Source: Luteimonas sp. FCS-9 (GTDB lineage: Bacteria; Pseudomonadota; Gammaproteobacteria; Xanthomonadales; Xanthomonadaceae). Taken from it: a DNA stretch of 64,000 nucleotides. Below the pieces are notes generated by a model that made no database searches, had not been told where the DNA came from, and saw only the letters and a program-made list of their open reading frames with translations. Every line of letters starts with the position of its first letter. The first letter of the stretch is position 1. Position numbers and translations under genes: made by a program. Shown in pieces: positions 25,715 to 35,059 of the stretch. Location of the stretch: NCBI RefSeq assembly GCF_001014645.1, contig NZ_LASZ01000013.1:29854-93853 (forward strand). Reading direction: 5' to 3'.

Positions 25715-28212
25715 CGGGGCAGGTCCTCGACAGGCGGCTGGGGCGCAGGCTGGGGCGCCGGTTGCGGCGGCGGCGACAGCTGCGGTTGCGGTTGCGGCGG
25801 CGGCGGCGCATCGTCTCGATCGCGACGGCCGAAGCCGAACCACTCGCGCCAGCCGCGCCGCTCGGTCTCGATCGGCGCCCCGCTCGCGTCGACAGGGTTG
25901 CCGTTCTCGTCGACGTAGGTCGGTTGGCCGTCATAGTAGCCGCGGCACGACTGGTACGGCGGCGCGTAGCCGGCGGCGAACGCGAACCGGCGTGCGCCGG
26001 GGCAGTCGGCATCGGTCGCGTTCGACTGCGCCACCCACTGCCATTCCAGGCCCTCGCTGCCCACGTCGAGCGGCGCGCTGGGCAACCGCGCGAAGATGCC
26101 CGACCACACCCGCATGGCGCCCGTCGCGCCGTACAGCCCGGTCTGCTCGTTCTGGTCGTTGCCGACCCAGACCACGCCCAGATGGTCGCCGGTCCAACCG
26201 GCGAACCAGCTGTCGCGGCCGTCGTTGCTGGTGCCGGTCTTGCCGGCGGCGTTGAGCCGTCCCAGGCCGTCGTTGACCAGTTGGCGCGCGGTGCCCGAGG
26301 TCACCGCGTGCTGCAGCGCCAGCGTGACCACGCGCGCCGAAAGCGCGTCACTCTGCTGCGCCGGGCTGGGCCGGGTGTCGTAGCGGTTGACCACGCGCCC
26401 CTGTTCGTCGATGACGCCGCGCACGGTGCGCAGCGTCTGCACCTCGCCGCCGGAGGCCAGAAACTGGTACAGCTGGGCCATCGCGTAGGGGCTCTGGTCC
26501 ATCGCACCGAGGATCAGCGCCGGGTTGGCCTCGGCGCGGATGCCGGTGAGCATGTGCACCACGTCGGCCAGCGCGGTCGGCCCGACGTCCATGCCCACGC
26601 GGACCGTGGACTGGTTGTAGGAGTGGGCGAGCGCGTCGATCAGGCGCACCGTACCGTGGCTGCGACCGTCGGAGTTGCCGGGCGACCAGCGCTTGCCGTT
26701 GTCGAGCGTGACCGTCACCGGGGCGTCGTCGACCCAGCTGGCCAGCGAATAGCGCGTGGGATCGCTGAGCGCGATCAGGTAGACGAACGGCTTGAGCAGC
26801 GAGCCGACCGGCCGGTGCGCCTCGAATGCGCGATTGAACCCGTGCTCGCTGGGCACGCGGCTGCCGACCGCGGCGACGACCTCGCCGCTGTGCACGTCGG
26901 TGAGCACCAGGCCGGCCTGCAGCTCCGGGCGTCGACGCGTGCCCAGGTCCTTGAGCGTGCGCACCGTCGCGCCCTCGGCATAGGCCTGGGCCGACGGCGC
27001 CATCGCGCTCATCACCGACAGGCCGGCGCCCTGCAGCGCGCCGGCCGGATAGTCGTTGGCGAGCTGGCGGCGGATCAGGTCGACGTAGGCGGGAAAGCGG
27101 TTGGCCGCGATGCTGCCGGGCGTGTCGGTCACGCCCAGCGGGCGCGCCAGCGCGCGGTCGTACGCGGCCTGGTCGATGAGGCCGCTTTCGCGCATCTTGC
27201 CCAGCACGAAGTCGCGCCGCGCCTGCGCGCGCTCGGGCTGGCGCCGCGGATCGTAGTACGACGGGCCGCGGATGATGCCGACCAGCAACGCGACCTGCTC
27301 GGTCTCCAGGTCGTCGAGGCGGCGGCCGAACCAGAACTCGGCACCGGCGGCCACGCCGTGGATCGCCTGCGCGCCGCGCTGGCCCAGATACACCTGGTTG
27401 AGGTAGGCCTCCAGGATCGCGCCCTTGTCGTAGCGCGCCTCGATCAGCAGCGCATAGAGGACCTCGTTGAACTTGCGCGTGTAGGTCTGTTCGCGCCCGA
27501 TGCCCAGCAGGCCGCTGCGCGCGAGCTGCTGGGTCAGCGTGCTGGCGCCCTGGCGCGCCTCGCCGGCGCGCAGGTTCACCAGCGCCGCGCGCGCCATGCC
27601 GCTCAGGTCGATGCCGTGGTGGTGGGCGAAGTCCTTGTCCTCGACGGCCTGCAGCGTATCGGTGAGCAGCTGCGGGACCTCCTGCACGCGGACCAGGCGA
27701 CGTTCCTCCTGCCGCTGTCCGTAGAGCGTGGCGATGCGCGCCGGGTCGAGCCGCGCGGCCTCGATCGCACGTCCGTCGCCGTTGTGCAGGCGCGACACGC
27801 GGCCTTCGGACAGCGAGACCTGCACGCGCGCGGGCGCGACGACGCCGTCGACGTCGCGGAAGCCGCGGCTGGAGATCGTCCAGCGCGCACCCTCGGTGGC
27901 GTAGGTGCCCGGCTTGACGCCGTCGCCCTCGCGATACCCGGCCGCGGCCAGTTCGGTCTTCAGCGTCGCGGCGTTCATCGCCACGCCCTGCGCCAGCTGC
28001 AGCGGCCGCGCATACACCCGCGTGGGCATCTGCCAGCGCAGCGCGCCGAAGCGCTCGCCGACCTGATGATTGAGATACAGCGTATAGGGAATCAGGAACC
28101 CGAGGCCCAGGCCGACCAGCGCCAGCATCCAGGTGACGACGCGGCGGCGCCAGGCCGGCGGTGGCGGTGCGTCGTCGAGATCGTCGTCGTCTTCGTAATC
28201 GATCCGGGCCAT
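25711..28212 (-). CDS. mrcB: Penicillin-binding protein 1b
   Basis: Bifunctional glycosyltransferase/transpeptidase. 833 residues: acidic cytoplasmic tail (YEDDDDLDD), membrane helix (about 28-50), UB2H-like region, GT51 domain with catalytic Glu in AVEDKDFAHHHG and ASTLTQQLARSG, then transpeptidase with active Ser in RPVGSLLKPF, HSYNQST and AGKTGTSND. The C-terminus is a Pro/Gln repeat tail (about 805-833), longer than in E. coli. Start ATG 28212 opens the MARIDYED tail. It is the first gene of a run continuing with the LpoP-like lipoprotein, helicase and tsaB. Confidence 0.95.
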   Translation of the reverse strand: MARIDYEDDDDLDDAPPPPAWRRRVVTWMLALVGLGLGFLIPYTLYLNHQVGERFGALRWQMPTRVYARPLQLAQGVAMNAATLKTELAAAGYREGDGVKPGTYATEGARWTISSRGFRDVDGVVAPARVQVSLSEGRVSRLHNGDGRAIEAARLDPARIATLYGQRQEERRLVRVQEVPQLLTDTLQAVEDKDFAHHHGIDLSGMARAALVNLRAGEARQGASTLTQQLARSGLLGIGREQTYTRKFNEVLYALLIEARYDKGAILEAYLNQVYLGQRGAQAIHGVAAGAEFWFGRRLDDLETEQVALLVGIIRGPSYYDPRRQPERAQARRDFVLGKMRESGLIDQAAYDRALARPLGVTDTPGSIAANRFPAYVDLIRRQLANDYPAGALQGAGLSVMSAMAPSAQAYAEGATVRTLKDLGTRRRPELQAGLVLTDVHSGEVVAAVGSRVPSEHGFNRAFEAHRPVGSLLKPFVYLIALSDPTRYSLASWVDDAPVTVTLDNGKRWSPGNSDGRSHGTVRLIDALAHSYNQSTVRVGMDVGPTALADVVHMLTGIRAEANPALILGAMDQSPYAMAQLYQFLASGGEVQTLRTVRGVIDEQGRVVNRYDTRPSPAQQSDALSARVVTLALQHAVTSGTARQLVNDGLGRLNAAGKTGTSNDGRDSWFAGWTGDHLGVVWVGNDQNEQTGLYGATGAMRVWSGIFARLPSAPLDVGSEGLEWQWVAQSNATDADCPGARRFAFAAGYAPPYQSCRGYYDGQPTYVDENGNPVDASGAPIETERRGWREWFGFGRRDRDDAPPPPQPQPQLSPPPQPAPQPAPQPPVEDLPR

Positions 28213-28333
28213 GGATGTCCTGCACCCGCGGCGGCGGGTCGAAGTGGGTGCCACAATAGCGCCGGGCAGTCTATCCCAGCGCCCCGGGGCGGGATCGGGC
28301 CGCCTCCCGATCAGTCAGCTGGAGTTCCGACGC

Positions 28334-30460
28334 ATGTCGTTTTCCCTGGCCGATGCGCGTTTCCGGCTGGTCCGCGCGCTCGGCCTGTTCCGACGCGGGC
28401 TCGCGAGCCTGCGCATGCGCGGGCCGCGCGCGACCTGGCAGCGGGTGGGCGCGCAGTTCGGCCTGTCCGCACCGCGCGCGCAGCGGCCGCTGCTCGCGGC
28501 GGACCTGCGTCCGTTCGCACCGTTCGACGTGCCGGCGCACGCGACGCCGGCGGTGTCGATCGTCGTGCCGGTGTACGGGCACCTGCCACAGACCCTGGCC
28601 TGCCTGCGCGCGATCGCCGCGCATCCGCCGCAGGCCGCGATCGAGATCGTCGTCGTCGACGATGCCAGCCCGGACGACAGCGCGGCGACGCTGGCCCGCA
28701 TCGGCGGGCTGCGGCTGCACGCGCTGCCGATCAACGCGGGCTTCATCGGCGCCTGCAACGCAGGCGCAGCCCTGGCGCGCGGCCGCTACCTGCTGTTCCT
28801 CAACAACGACACGGTGCCGCAGCCCGGCTGGCTCGACGCGATGCTCGCCACGTTCGCGCGCGAACCCGATGCCGGCATCGTCGGCGCGCAGCTGCGCTAT
28901 CCCGATGGCCGGCTGCAGGAGGCGGGGACGATGCTCGTGCGCGACGGGCGCGGCGAGAACCGCGGCCGGTTCGCCGACCCCATGCATCCCCAGCTGCGCT
29001 ACCGCGCAGACGTCGACTACGTGTCGGGCGCGGCGCTGATGCTGCCGCGCGCACTGTTCGCGCGCCTGGGCGGGTTCGACGCGCGCTACGCGCCGGCCTA
29101 CTACGAGGACGCGGATCTCGCGCTGCGCGTGCGCGAGGCCGGGCTGCGCGTGCTGGTGCAGCCCGAGGCCTGCGTCGTGCACCTGGAAGGGGCGAGCGCG
29201 GGGACCGACCTGTCGCAGGGCATGAAGGCGGCGCAGGCGCGCAACCAGCCGGTGTTCGCCGCGCGCTGGGCGCACGTGCTGGCGCAGCGCCCGGCCGACC
29301 CTGTGGCCGCCGGCCGGCTGCCGCGGCCCGGCGTGCCGCAGGTGCTGATCGTCGACAGCGTGACACCAATGCCGGACCGCGACTCGGCCTCGCTGCGCCT
29401 GGTCAACCTGATGCGGCTGCTGCGCGAGGCCGGGGCGCACGTGGTGTTCCTGCCGGCCGACCGGCGCCACGTGGGCGCGGCGACGCAGGCGCTGCAGGCG
29501 AGCGGCGTCGAGGTCTGGTACACGCCGCATACCGGCAGCACCGCGCAGTGGCTGCGTACGCATGGGGCACGCTTTTCGCGCGTGATGCTGTGCAGGCACT
29601 ACATCGCGCGCGAATTCCTTCCGCTGGTCCGCCGGCACGCGCCGCAGGCGCGCGTGATCTTCGACACCATCGATCTGCACTACGTGCGCGAGCTGCGCGG
29701 CGCGCAGGTGTCGGGCGACGCCGCGCTGCGCCGCGCCGCCGAACGCACGCGCGAACAGGAGCTCGACGTCGTCGGGCACTGCGACACGACGCTGGTCGTG
29801 AGTCCGAGCGAGGTCGCGCTGCTCGCGCACGACGCGCCGCAGGCGCAGGTCGCGCTGCTGTCGAACCTGCACGAGATCGCGGGCCCCGGCCTGCCGTTCG
29901 CGCAGCGGCGCGGCCTGGTCTTCGTCGGCGGTTTCCGCCACCCGCCCAACGTCGACGCGGTCAAGTGGTTCGTCGGCAAGGTGTTCCCCAAGATCCGCGC
30001 GCACCTGCCGCAGCTGCGGTTCCACTGCATCGGCGATCACGTCGACGACGCGATCGCCGCGCTGGGCCGGGTAGAGGGCGTCGAGATCCACGGCCACGTC
30101 CCCGACATCGCGCCGTACATGGACGGCTGCCGCATCGCGGTCGCCCCGCTGCGCTTCGGCGCGGGCGTCAAGGGCAAGGTCAACCTGAGCATGGCGAACG
30201 GCCAGCCGGTGGTCGCCACCGCGTGCGCGGCCGAGGGCATGCAGCTGCGCGACGGACACGACGTGCTGCTGGCCGACGACGCCGACGCATTCGCCGCGGC
30301 GGTCGTGCGCCTGTACGACGACGAGGCGCTGTGGAACCGGCTGGCCACCCACGGCCTGGACAACGTCCGCCGGCATTTCTCGCTCGACGCCGCACGCCGG
30401 ACCGTGCGCACCGTGTTCTTCGACGACGACGCGACCGCGCCGCCGCTCACTCCCCGCTGA
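28334..30460 (+). CDS. Two-domain glycosyltransferase (GT2 + GT4-like)
   Basis: 708 residues. The N-terminal GT-A domain (about 75-330) has VSIVVPVYGHLPQTL, VVVDDASPDDS, LFLNNDTVPQPGW and a metal/acceptor region with YYEDADLALRVREAG. The C-terminal GT-B domain (about 345-700) has FVGGFRHPPNVDAVKW, IGDHVDDAI, VAPLRFGAGVKGKV and ANGQPVVAT. Such fusions build O-antigen, exopolysaccharide or glycoprotein glycans. No other polysaccharide genes are adjacent, so the product is unknown. The start at ATG 28334 follows the mrcB start divergently. The 3' end overlaps the convergent TPR gene by 14 bp. Confidence 0.9.
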   Translation: MSFSLADARFRLVRALGLFRRGLASLRMRGPRATWQRVGAQFGLSAPRAQRPLLAADLRPFAPFDVPAHATPAVSIVVPVYGHLPQTLACLRAIAAHPPQAAIEIVVVDDASPDDSAATLARIGGLRLHALPINAGFIGACNAGAALARGRYLLFLNNDTVPQPGWLDAMLATFAREPDAGIVGAQLRYPDGRLQEAGTMLVRDGRGENRGRFADPMHPQLRYRADVDYVSGAALMLPRALFARLGGFDARYAPAYYEDADLALRVREAGLRVLVQPEACVVHLEGASAGTDLSQGMKAAQARNQPVFAARWAHVLAQRPADPVAAGRLPRPGVPQVLIVDSVTPMPDRDSASLRLVNLMRLLREAGAHVVFLPADRRHVGAATQALQASGVEVWYTPHTGSTAQWLRTHGARFSRVMLCRHYIAREFLPLVRRHAPQARVIFDTIDLHYVRELRGAQVSGDAALRRAAERTREQELDVVGHCDTTLVVSPSEVALLAHDAPQAQVALLSNLHEIAGPGLPFAQRRGLVFVGGFRHPPNVDAVKWFVGKVFPKIRAHLPQLRFHCIGDHVDDAIAALGRVEGVEIHGHVPDIAPYMDGCRIAVAPLRFGAGVKGKVNLSMANGQPVVATACAAEGMQLRDGHDVLLADDADAFAAAVVRLYDDEALWNRLATHGLDNVRRHFSLDAARRTVRTVFFDDDATAPPLTPR

Positions 30461-32009
30461 GCGAGGCGGTCCGCAACCGCTGCGCGAACTCGGCATGCCC
30501 GGGCACGGCCGGGTCGATCGCACGTGCCGACGACAGCGCCGCGTCCGCACCGGCGAGATTGCCCGCCCCCAGGCGCTCGTCGCCGATCGCCAACCAGCGC
30601 TGCGCCAGCCGCCGGCGTGCCTCGCGGGTCGCCGGCTCGCCCTCGCCCAGCGCGATGCGGGCATCGAGGCAGGCATGCGCGCGCGCGAGGTTGTTGGCCC
30701 GCAGGCCCGCATCGAAGCATTGCCGCGCACCGGGCAACAGGCGCGCCGAGGCGCGCGCGACCGCGGGATCGTCCGGCGCGAGCAGACGGGCGGCGCGGAT
30801 GCGGTCGTAGGCGCTGTCTCCGGGCGGCGACAGCAGGTCGCCGCGGGCCTGCGCGGCGGCCGCCTGCTGCAGCAGCGCGGCGACCCGGCGCCGGCGCTCC
30901 TGCGGCGGCAACTGCGCGCCGCGGTCGGCATAGGCCGCACGCGAGCGCTCGATCCGCAGCTCGGCGGCGCGCACCGCCTCGCTGTCGGGCGCCAACGCCC
31001 GTGCCTCGCGCAACTGCGCGTCGGCATCGGCGAAGTTGAAGTCGCGGGCATGGCGCTCGGCGCGCTGCGCGTAGGCGGCTCCCGCATCCAGTACGCCGCG
31101 CCGCGCCGCGGCGTCGTCCGGGTCGAACGCGAGCAGGATCCGCCACTCGGCCAAGGCGCGCTCGATGCGCCCGTCGTCCAGATGGCGGGCCGCCCGACGG
31201 CGCAGCGCATCGAGCTCCTCGGTCATGCGCGCCTGCGTGTCGGGCAGGTCCACGTGGCCGGGGTCGTAGCCGCGCACGGCGGCGACCAGCGTCGCCGCGC
31301 CGCGCAGGTCGCCCTCGCGCAACCGCGCGCGGGCCCGCGCGAGCAGCGCGGCCAGCGATTCGTCGCGGCCGCGCAGCGCATCGCCGTTGCCGGGCTCGAT
31401 CGCAAGCACGCGTGCGTACAGCGGCAGTGCGGCGTCCGCGCCGTCGTCGAGGCGCCCCAGTGACTGCGCCGCCTGCGCCTGGCGCAGCAGCACGTCGGGC
31501 GCCGCGCCGCCGGCCTCGAGCGCGCGCAGCCGTGCATCGAGCGCATCGATCGCATCGCGGGGCGCGGACAGCGCCTGCGCCAGCCGCAGCGCGTCGCGCG
31601 CCTGCCCGAAGCGGCGTGCCTCGACCGCCGCCCGGGCCTGTGCGAGCGCCGCGTCGGCCACCTCCGAGAGGCCGGCACGCGGACGCACGTCGTCGGGATC
31701 GAGCGCCTGCGCGGCCTCGAACAGTTGGCGTGCGCCGGTGCCGTCCGGGGCATCGAGGCGGCCTTCGGCCATCGCCCTGGCCGCGTCGTCGAGCAGGCCC
31801 TGCACCCGCGTCTCGGGCCACAACCGGTCGACGACCAGCACCCGGACCCCCACCACCAGCAGCACCAGGGCGACGCAGGCGGCCAGCGCGAGCCACTGCC
31901 AGCGACGTCGCCACGACGCGCCGGGCGCGGCGGACCGTCGCCTGCGCGCCGTCGCGGGGCGCCGGACGGTCGCAGGCCCGATGCCGTTCGTGGAATCGTC
32001 GCCGCTCAC
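30447..32009 (-). CDS. Membrane-anchored TPR-like protein of unknown function
   Basis: 520 residues. A basic cytoplasmic N-terminus (about 1-35) precedes one membrane helix (WQWLALAACVALVLLVVGVRV, about 38-58) and a long periplasmic array of helical repeats (for example FEAAQALDPDDVRPRAGL, ARRFGQARDALRLAQAL), so a TPR-like superhelix. I do not recognise a named family. Start is GTG 32009: the frame opens with SGDDSTNG, and a -10-like CATACT lies seven bases before it. It overlaps the glycosyltransferase 3' end by 14 bp in convergent orientation. A scaffold role in envelope assembly is plausible but unproven. Confidence 0.8.
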   Translation of the reverse strand: MSGDDSTNGIGPATVRRPATARRRRSAAPGASWRRRWQWLALAACVALVLLVVGVRVLVVDRLWPETRVQGLLDDAARAMAEGRLDAPDGTGARQLFEAAQALDPDDVRPRAGLSEVADAALAQARAAVEARRFGQARDALRLAQALSAPRDAIDALDARLRALEAGGAAPDVLLRQAQAAQSLGRLDDGADAALPLYARVLAIEPGNGDALRGRDESLAALLARARARLREGDLRGAATLVAAVRGYDPGHVDLPDTQARMTEELDALRRRAARHLDDGRIERALAEWRILLAFDPDDAAARRGVLDAGAAYAQRAERHARDFNFADADAQLREARALAPDSEAVRAAELRIERSRAAYADRGAQLPPQERRRRVAALLQQAAAAQARGDLLSPPGDSAYDRIRAARLLAPDDPAVARASARLLPGARQCFDAGLRANNLARAHACLDARIALGEGEPATREARRRLAQRWLAIGDERLGAGNLAGADAALSSARAIDPAVPGHAEFAQRLRTASLSGE

Positions 32010-32016
32010 GCCGCGC

Positions 32017-32022
32017 AGTATG
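32017..32022 (-). promoter_or_regulatory. Probable -10 of a leaderless transcript for the TPR protein
   Basis: On the minus strand CATACT is followed by GCGCGGC and then the GTG start at 32009, a seven-base spacer. This matches the bioA, mrcA and nucleoside hydrolase cases. There is no Shine-Dalgarno between. Confidence 0.45.
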
Positions 32023-32055
32023 CGAGACGAAGCTGAACGCCGATGTCGCGGACGT

Positions 32056-34212
32056 TCACGCCCGGCGGGCCAGCTCCACGCCCGGCAGGCTGTCGAGCTT
32101 GCCGAGCAGGCGCGCGAGCTGGCCGTAGTCCGACACGCGCAGCCGAAGCCGCAGTTGCACGCGCGCCAGCCGCTGGTGCTCGCTCTGGATCGACAGCACG
32201 TGCACGTCCTCCTGCGCGATCAGGTTGCTCAGGTCCTTGAGCAGGTGCCGGCGATCGACCGCCTCGACGACGATGTCCGACTCGTGCCCGCCGCCGCTCT
32301 CGCCCCACTCCACCGGCAGCACCCGCTGCGGCTGGCCCGCCGACAGCCGCAGGAATGCGGCGCAGTCGCGACGGTGCACGGTCACGCCGCGCGCGCGCGT
32401 CAGGTAGCCAGCGATCGGTTCGCCGGGCACCGGCCGGCAACAGCGCGCGACCTGCACCAGCAGGTTGTCGACGCCGACCACGCGGAAGCGCGAGTCGGCC
32501 GCCTTGGGCGCGCGGCGCGGCTTGCGCAGCGGCAGCGTCGGCGCGGCGGGCTCGGCCGGCGCGGTGCGCTCGCGTTCGAGCTCGAGCAGCGCGCGGCCGA
32601 TCTGGTTCGGCCCGACATCGCCCAGCGCCACCAGCACGTACAGGTCGTCGACGCCGGCGACGTTGAAGCGCGCGAGCACCGGCGCCAGGTCCGCCTGCAG
32701 CAGGCCCAGCCGACGCAGGTCGCGTTCCAGCAGCTCGCGGCCGGCCTGCACGTTGCGCTCGCGGTCGAGCTTGTGGAACCAGGTGCGCACCTTCTCGCGC
32801 GAACGCGGGCTGGCGAGGAAGCCATTGGCCGCCACCAGCCAGTCGCGTCTGGGCGAGGGCAGCTTGCCGGTCAGGATCTCGACCCGTTCGCCGGTGCGCA
32901 GCACGGTGTCGAGCGGGACGATCCGGCCGTCGACCTTCGCGCCGCGGCAGCGGTGCCCGACCATCGTGTGCACGTGGTACGCGAAGTCGAGCGGCGTCGC
33001 GCCCTGCGGCAGGTCGATGATCTCGCCCTTGGGCGTCAGCACGAACACCCGGTCCTCGACCAGCTCGGTGTCGAGCGCGTCCGCCAGGCCCTCGGCCCGC
33101 CCGGCGTCGGTGTGCGCCTCGAGCAGCCGGCGCATCCATTCGATGCGCCGCTCGAGCGCGGCGCTGCCGGCAGGCGCGCGCTGCGAGCCGCCGGTCTCCT
33201 TGTAGCGCCAATGTGCGGCAACGCCGAGCTCGGACGCCTCGTGCATCTCGCGCGTGCGGATCTGCACCTCGAGCGTCTTGCCTTCCGGCCCGACGACCGC
33301 GGTGTGCAGCGACCGGTAGTCGTTGTTCTTGGGCCGGGCGATGTAGTCGTCGAACTCGCTGGGGATCGGCGTCCACAGCGCGTGCACGACGCCCAGCGCC
33401 GCGTAGCAGGCCGGCACGTCGTCGACGAGCACGCGCACCGCGCGCAGGTCGTAGAGCTCGCCGATCGGCACCTGCTTCTTCTGCATCTTCTTCCAGATGC
33501 TGTAGATGTGCTTGGGCCGCCCGGCGACGTCGGCGCGCACGTCCTGCGCGGCCAGCGCCTCGCCCAGTTGCGTGCGCACCTGCTCGATGTAGCGCTCGCG
33601 GCCGGCGCGCTTGTCGTCGAGCAGGCCGGCGATGCGCCGGTAGGTGTCGGGCTGCAGGTAGCGGAAGGCGAGGTCCTCGAGCTCCCACTTGAGTTGCCAG
33701 ATGCCCAGCCGGTTGGCGAGCGGCGCGTGGATGTCGCGCGTGAGCAGCGCCAGCGCACGGCGGGTCGCTTCGTCGGCGCGCACGGCCGCGCGCATCTGCG
33801 CCAGTTGCCGGGCCAGCAGCACGAGCACCACGCGCAGATCGCGGACCAGCGCCAGCAGCAGCCGGCGCAGGCCTTCCGGATTGCCGCTGCCCACGCGCTC
33901 GGCGTGCAGCGACCAGACCTGGTGGGCGGCGCGCAGCCCGTCGAGCAGCGGCGCCAGCGCCGGCACGCGCGCGCGCATCGGGTCGCGCCAGCCCGGGACC
34001 GCATCGGCGATCGCCGACGCGACCACGTCGCCGTCGGCGCCCAGCAGCGCCAGCGACGCGAGCGTGTCCTGCAGCACCGCATCGTCGAGCTCCACCGTGC
34101 CGTCGGCGACCGCGCCGATCTCGCGCAGCGCGGTGCGCAGGTCCGGCCCCAGCGCGGCCGTGGAAGGCAGCGCCAGCAGGCGATCCGGCAGCGGGCCGGC
34201 AGGCTCGGGCAT
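32056..34212 (-). CDS. relA: (p)ppGpp synthetase RelA
   Basis: 718-residue ribosome-associated alarmone synthetase. The N-terminal hydrolase-like domain is degenerate: the region of the HD active site reads LARQLAQMR, where hydrolases have ADRLHNMR. The synthetase domain shows RPKHIYSIWKKM, YDLRAVRVLVDD, and EFDDYIARPKNNDYRSLHT. The EFDD (ExDD) motif marks monofunctional RelA rather than bifunctional SpoT (RxKD). TGS (VFVLTPKGEIIDLPQGATPLDFAY), a zinc-finger-like region with VARCCRPVPGEPI, and ACT (IVVEAVDRRHLLKDL) follow in order. MazG, which modulates the stringent response in E. coli, is elsewhere in the window. Confidence 0.96.
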   Translation of the reverse strand: MPEPAGPLPDRLLALPSTAALGPDLRTALREIGAVADGTVELDDAVLQDTLASLALLGADGDVVASAIADAVPGWRDPMRARVPALAPLLDGLRAAHQVWSLHAERVGSGNPEGLRRLLLALVRDLRVVLVLLARQLAQMRAAVRADEATRRALALLTRDIHAPLANRLGIWQLKWELEDLAFRYLQPDTYRRIAGLLDDKRAGRERYIEQVRTQLGEALAAQDVRADVAGRPKHIYSIWKKMQKKQVPIGELYDLRAVRVLVDDVPACYAALGVVHALWTPIPSEFDDYIARPKNNDYRSLHTAVVGPEGKTLEVQIRTREMHEASELGVAAHWRYKETGGSQRAPAGSAALERRIEWMRRLLEAHTDAGRAEGLADALDTELVEDRVFVLTPKGEIIDLPQGATPLDFAYHVHTMVGHRCRGAKVDGRIVPLDTVLRTGERVEILTGKLPSPRRDWLVAANGFLASPRSREKVRTWFHKLDRERNVQAGRELLERDLRRLGLLQADLAPVLARFNVAGVDDLYVLVALGDVGPNQIGRALLELERERTAPAEPAAPTLPLRKPRRAPKAADSRFRVVGVDNLLVQVARCCRPVPGEPIAGYLTRARGVTVHRRDCAAFLRLSAGQPQRVLPVEWGESGGGHESDIVVEAVDRRHLLKDLSNLIAQEDVHVLSIQSEHQRLARVQLRLRLRVSDYGQLARLLGKLDSLPGVELARRA

Positions 34213-34276
34213 GGCGTGTTCGGGACGGTCGCAGGAGCGTCTACACTAGCCCGCGACCCCGTCCGAGGAACAGAGC

Positions 34277-34813
34277 ATGCGTGCAGTCCACAGCGTCCTG
34301 ATCGCCGCCGCGCTGGCGGCCGCCCTGCCCGCGTTCGCGCAGCAGCCCCGGATCGAGGACCGGATGAGTGCCGCGGAATTCCGCGCCGCCGGGCTCGGCA
34401 AGCTCGACGACGCCGAACTCGACCGGCTCAACGCGTGGCTGGCCCGCCAGGCCGGTGCCGCGACCGTCGCTTCCGGCACGACCGGCACCTCCGGTGCGGA
34501 CGTCGAGGCGCGCATCGCGCAGGCCCGTGAGGAAGGCCGGCGCGAAGCCGCGGCAGCCGCCACCGGCCTGCCGGCTGCCGCACCGGCGCGCGAGCCGGTG
34601 GAGAGCACGATCGTCGGCGCGTTCCAGGGCTTCGCCCAGGGCCGCCAGTACACGCTCGCCAATGGCCAGGTCTGGCGCCAGGTCGACGGCGCGACGCTGT
34701 CGGGTGCCCGCGGCACCGACGTCGGCGTGCGCGTCCGACCGGGCATGCTCGGCGCCTGGTGGCTGAAGGTCGACGGCTACAACACCCAGGCCAAGGTCGA
34801 ACGCGTCCGCTGA
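34277..34813 (+). CDS. Small exported protein of unknown function
   Basis: 178 residues with a clear Sec signal peptide (VLIAAALAAALPAFAQ, cleavage near residue 22). The middle is Ala/Glu-rich and helical (VEARIAQAREEGRREAAAA). The C-terminal half is small and strand-rich (GFAQGRQYTLANGQVWRQVDGATL, WWLKVDGYNTQAKVERV) and recalls short secreted proteins common in Xanthomonadaceae. A TACACT -10 candidate lies at 34242-34247 and GAGGAA precedes the ATG by six bases. It is divergent from relA by 64 bp. Function unknown. Confidence 0.85.
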   Translation: MRAVHSVLIAAALAAALPAFAQQPRIEDRMSAAEFRAAGLGKLDDAELDRLNAWLARQAGAATVASGTTGTSGADVEARIAQAREEGRREAAAAATGLPAAAPAREPVESTIVGAFQGFAQGRQYTLANGQVWRQVDGATLSGARGTDVGVRVRPGMLGAWWLKVDGYNTQAKVERVR

Positions 34814-34834
34814 CCGGACGTTCCGGCGCGGTGT

Positions 34835-34944
34835 CCACCCCACCGCGGCCGGGGTGGGGGCCGGGCCCGCTGGGCCGTGCGCCGTGCTTTCCGGGTCGGG
34901 TGCCTATAGGCCCGCCCGCGGGCGACTTGCGCGCCCGTGGGCGC
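34835..34944. repeat. REP-like hairpin cluster upstream of the RAYT gene
   Basis: Two palindromes in the 246 bp gap between 34813 and 35060. First, CCCCACC (34838-34844) pairs with GGTGGGG (34853-34859). Second, GCGCCC (34931-34936) pairs with GGGCGC (34939-34944) around a two-base GT. Extragenic palindromes next to a RAYT gene are what one expects of REP elements. The rest of the gap shows nothing else. Confidence 0.5.
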
Positions 34945-35059
34945 ACGCATCGACGCGTCGGCATCGCGGCGATCCTCGACTTATCCGCGCGGCATGTTCC
35001 GAAGGACCGCGCGGCGATGCCCGATGCCCGTGCCGCGATGCACGAGGCACGCTGTCGGC

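Noticed and set aside
25762..30810. A 1682-codon plus-strand frame across mrcB and the glycosyltransferase
   Set aside because: It covers mrcB antisense and an alternate frame of the glycosyltransferase, shows no protein family, and contradicts two well-supported genes.
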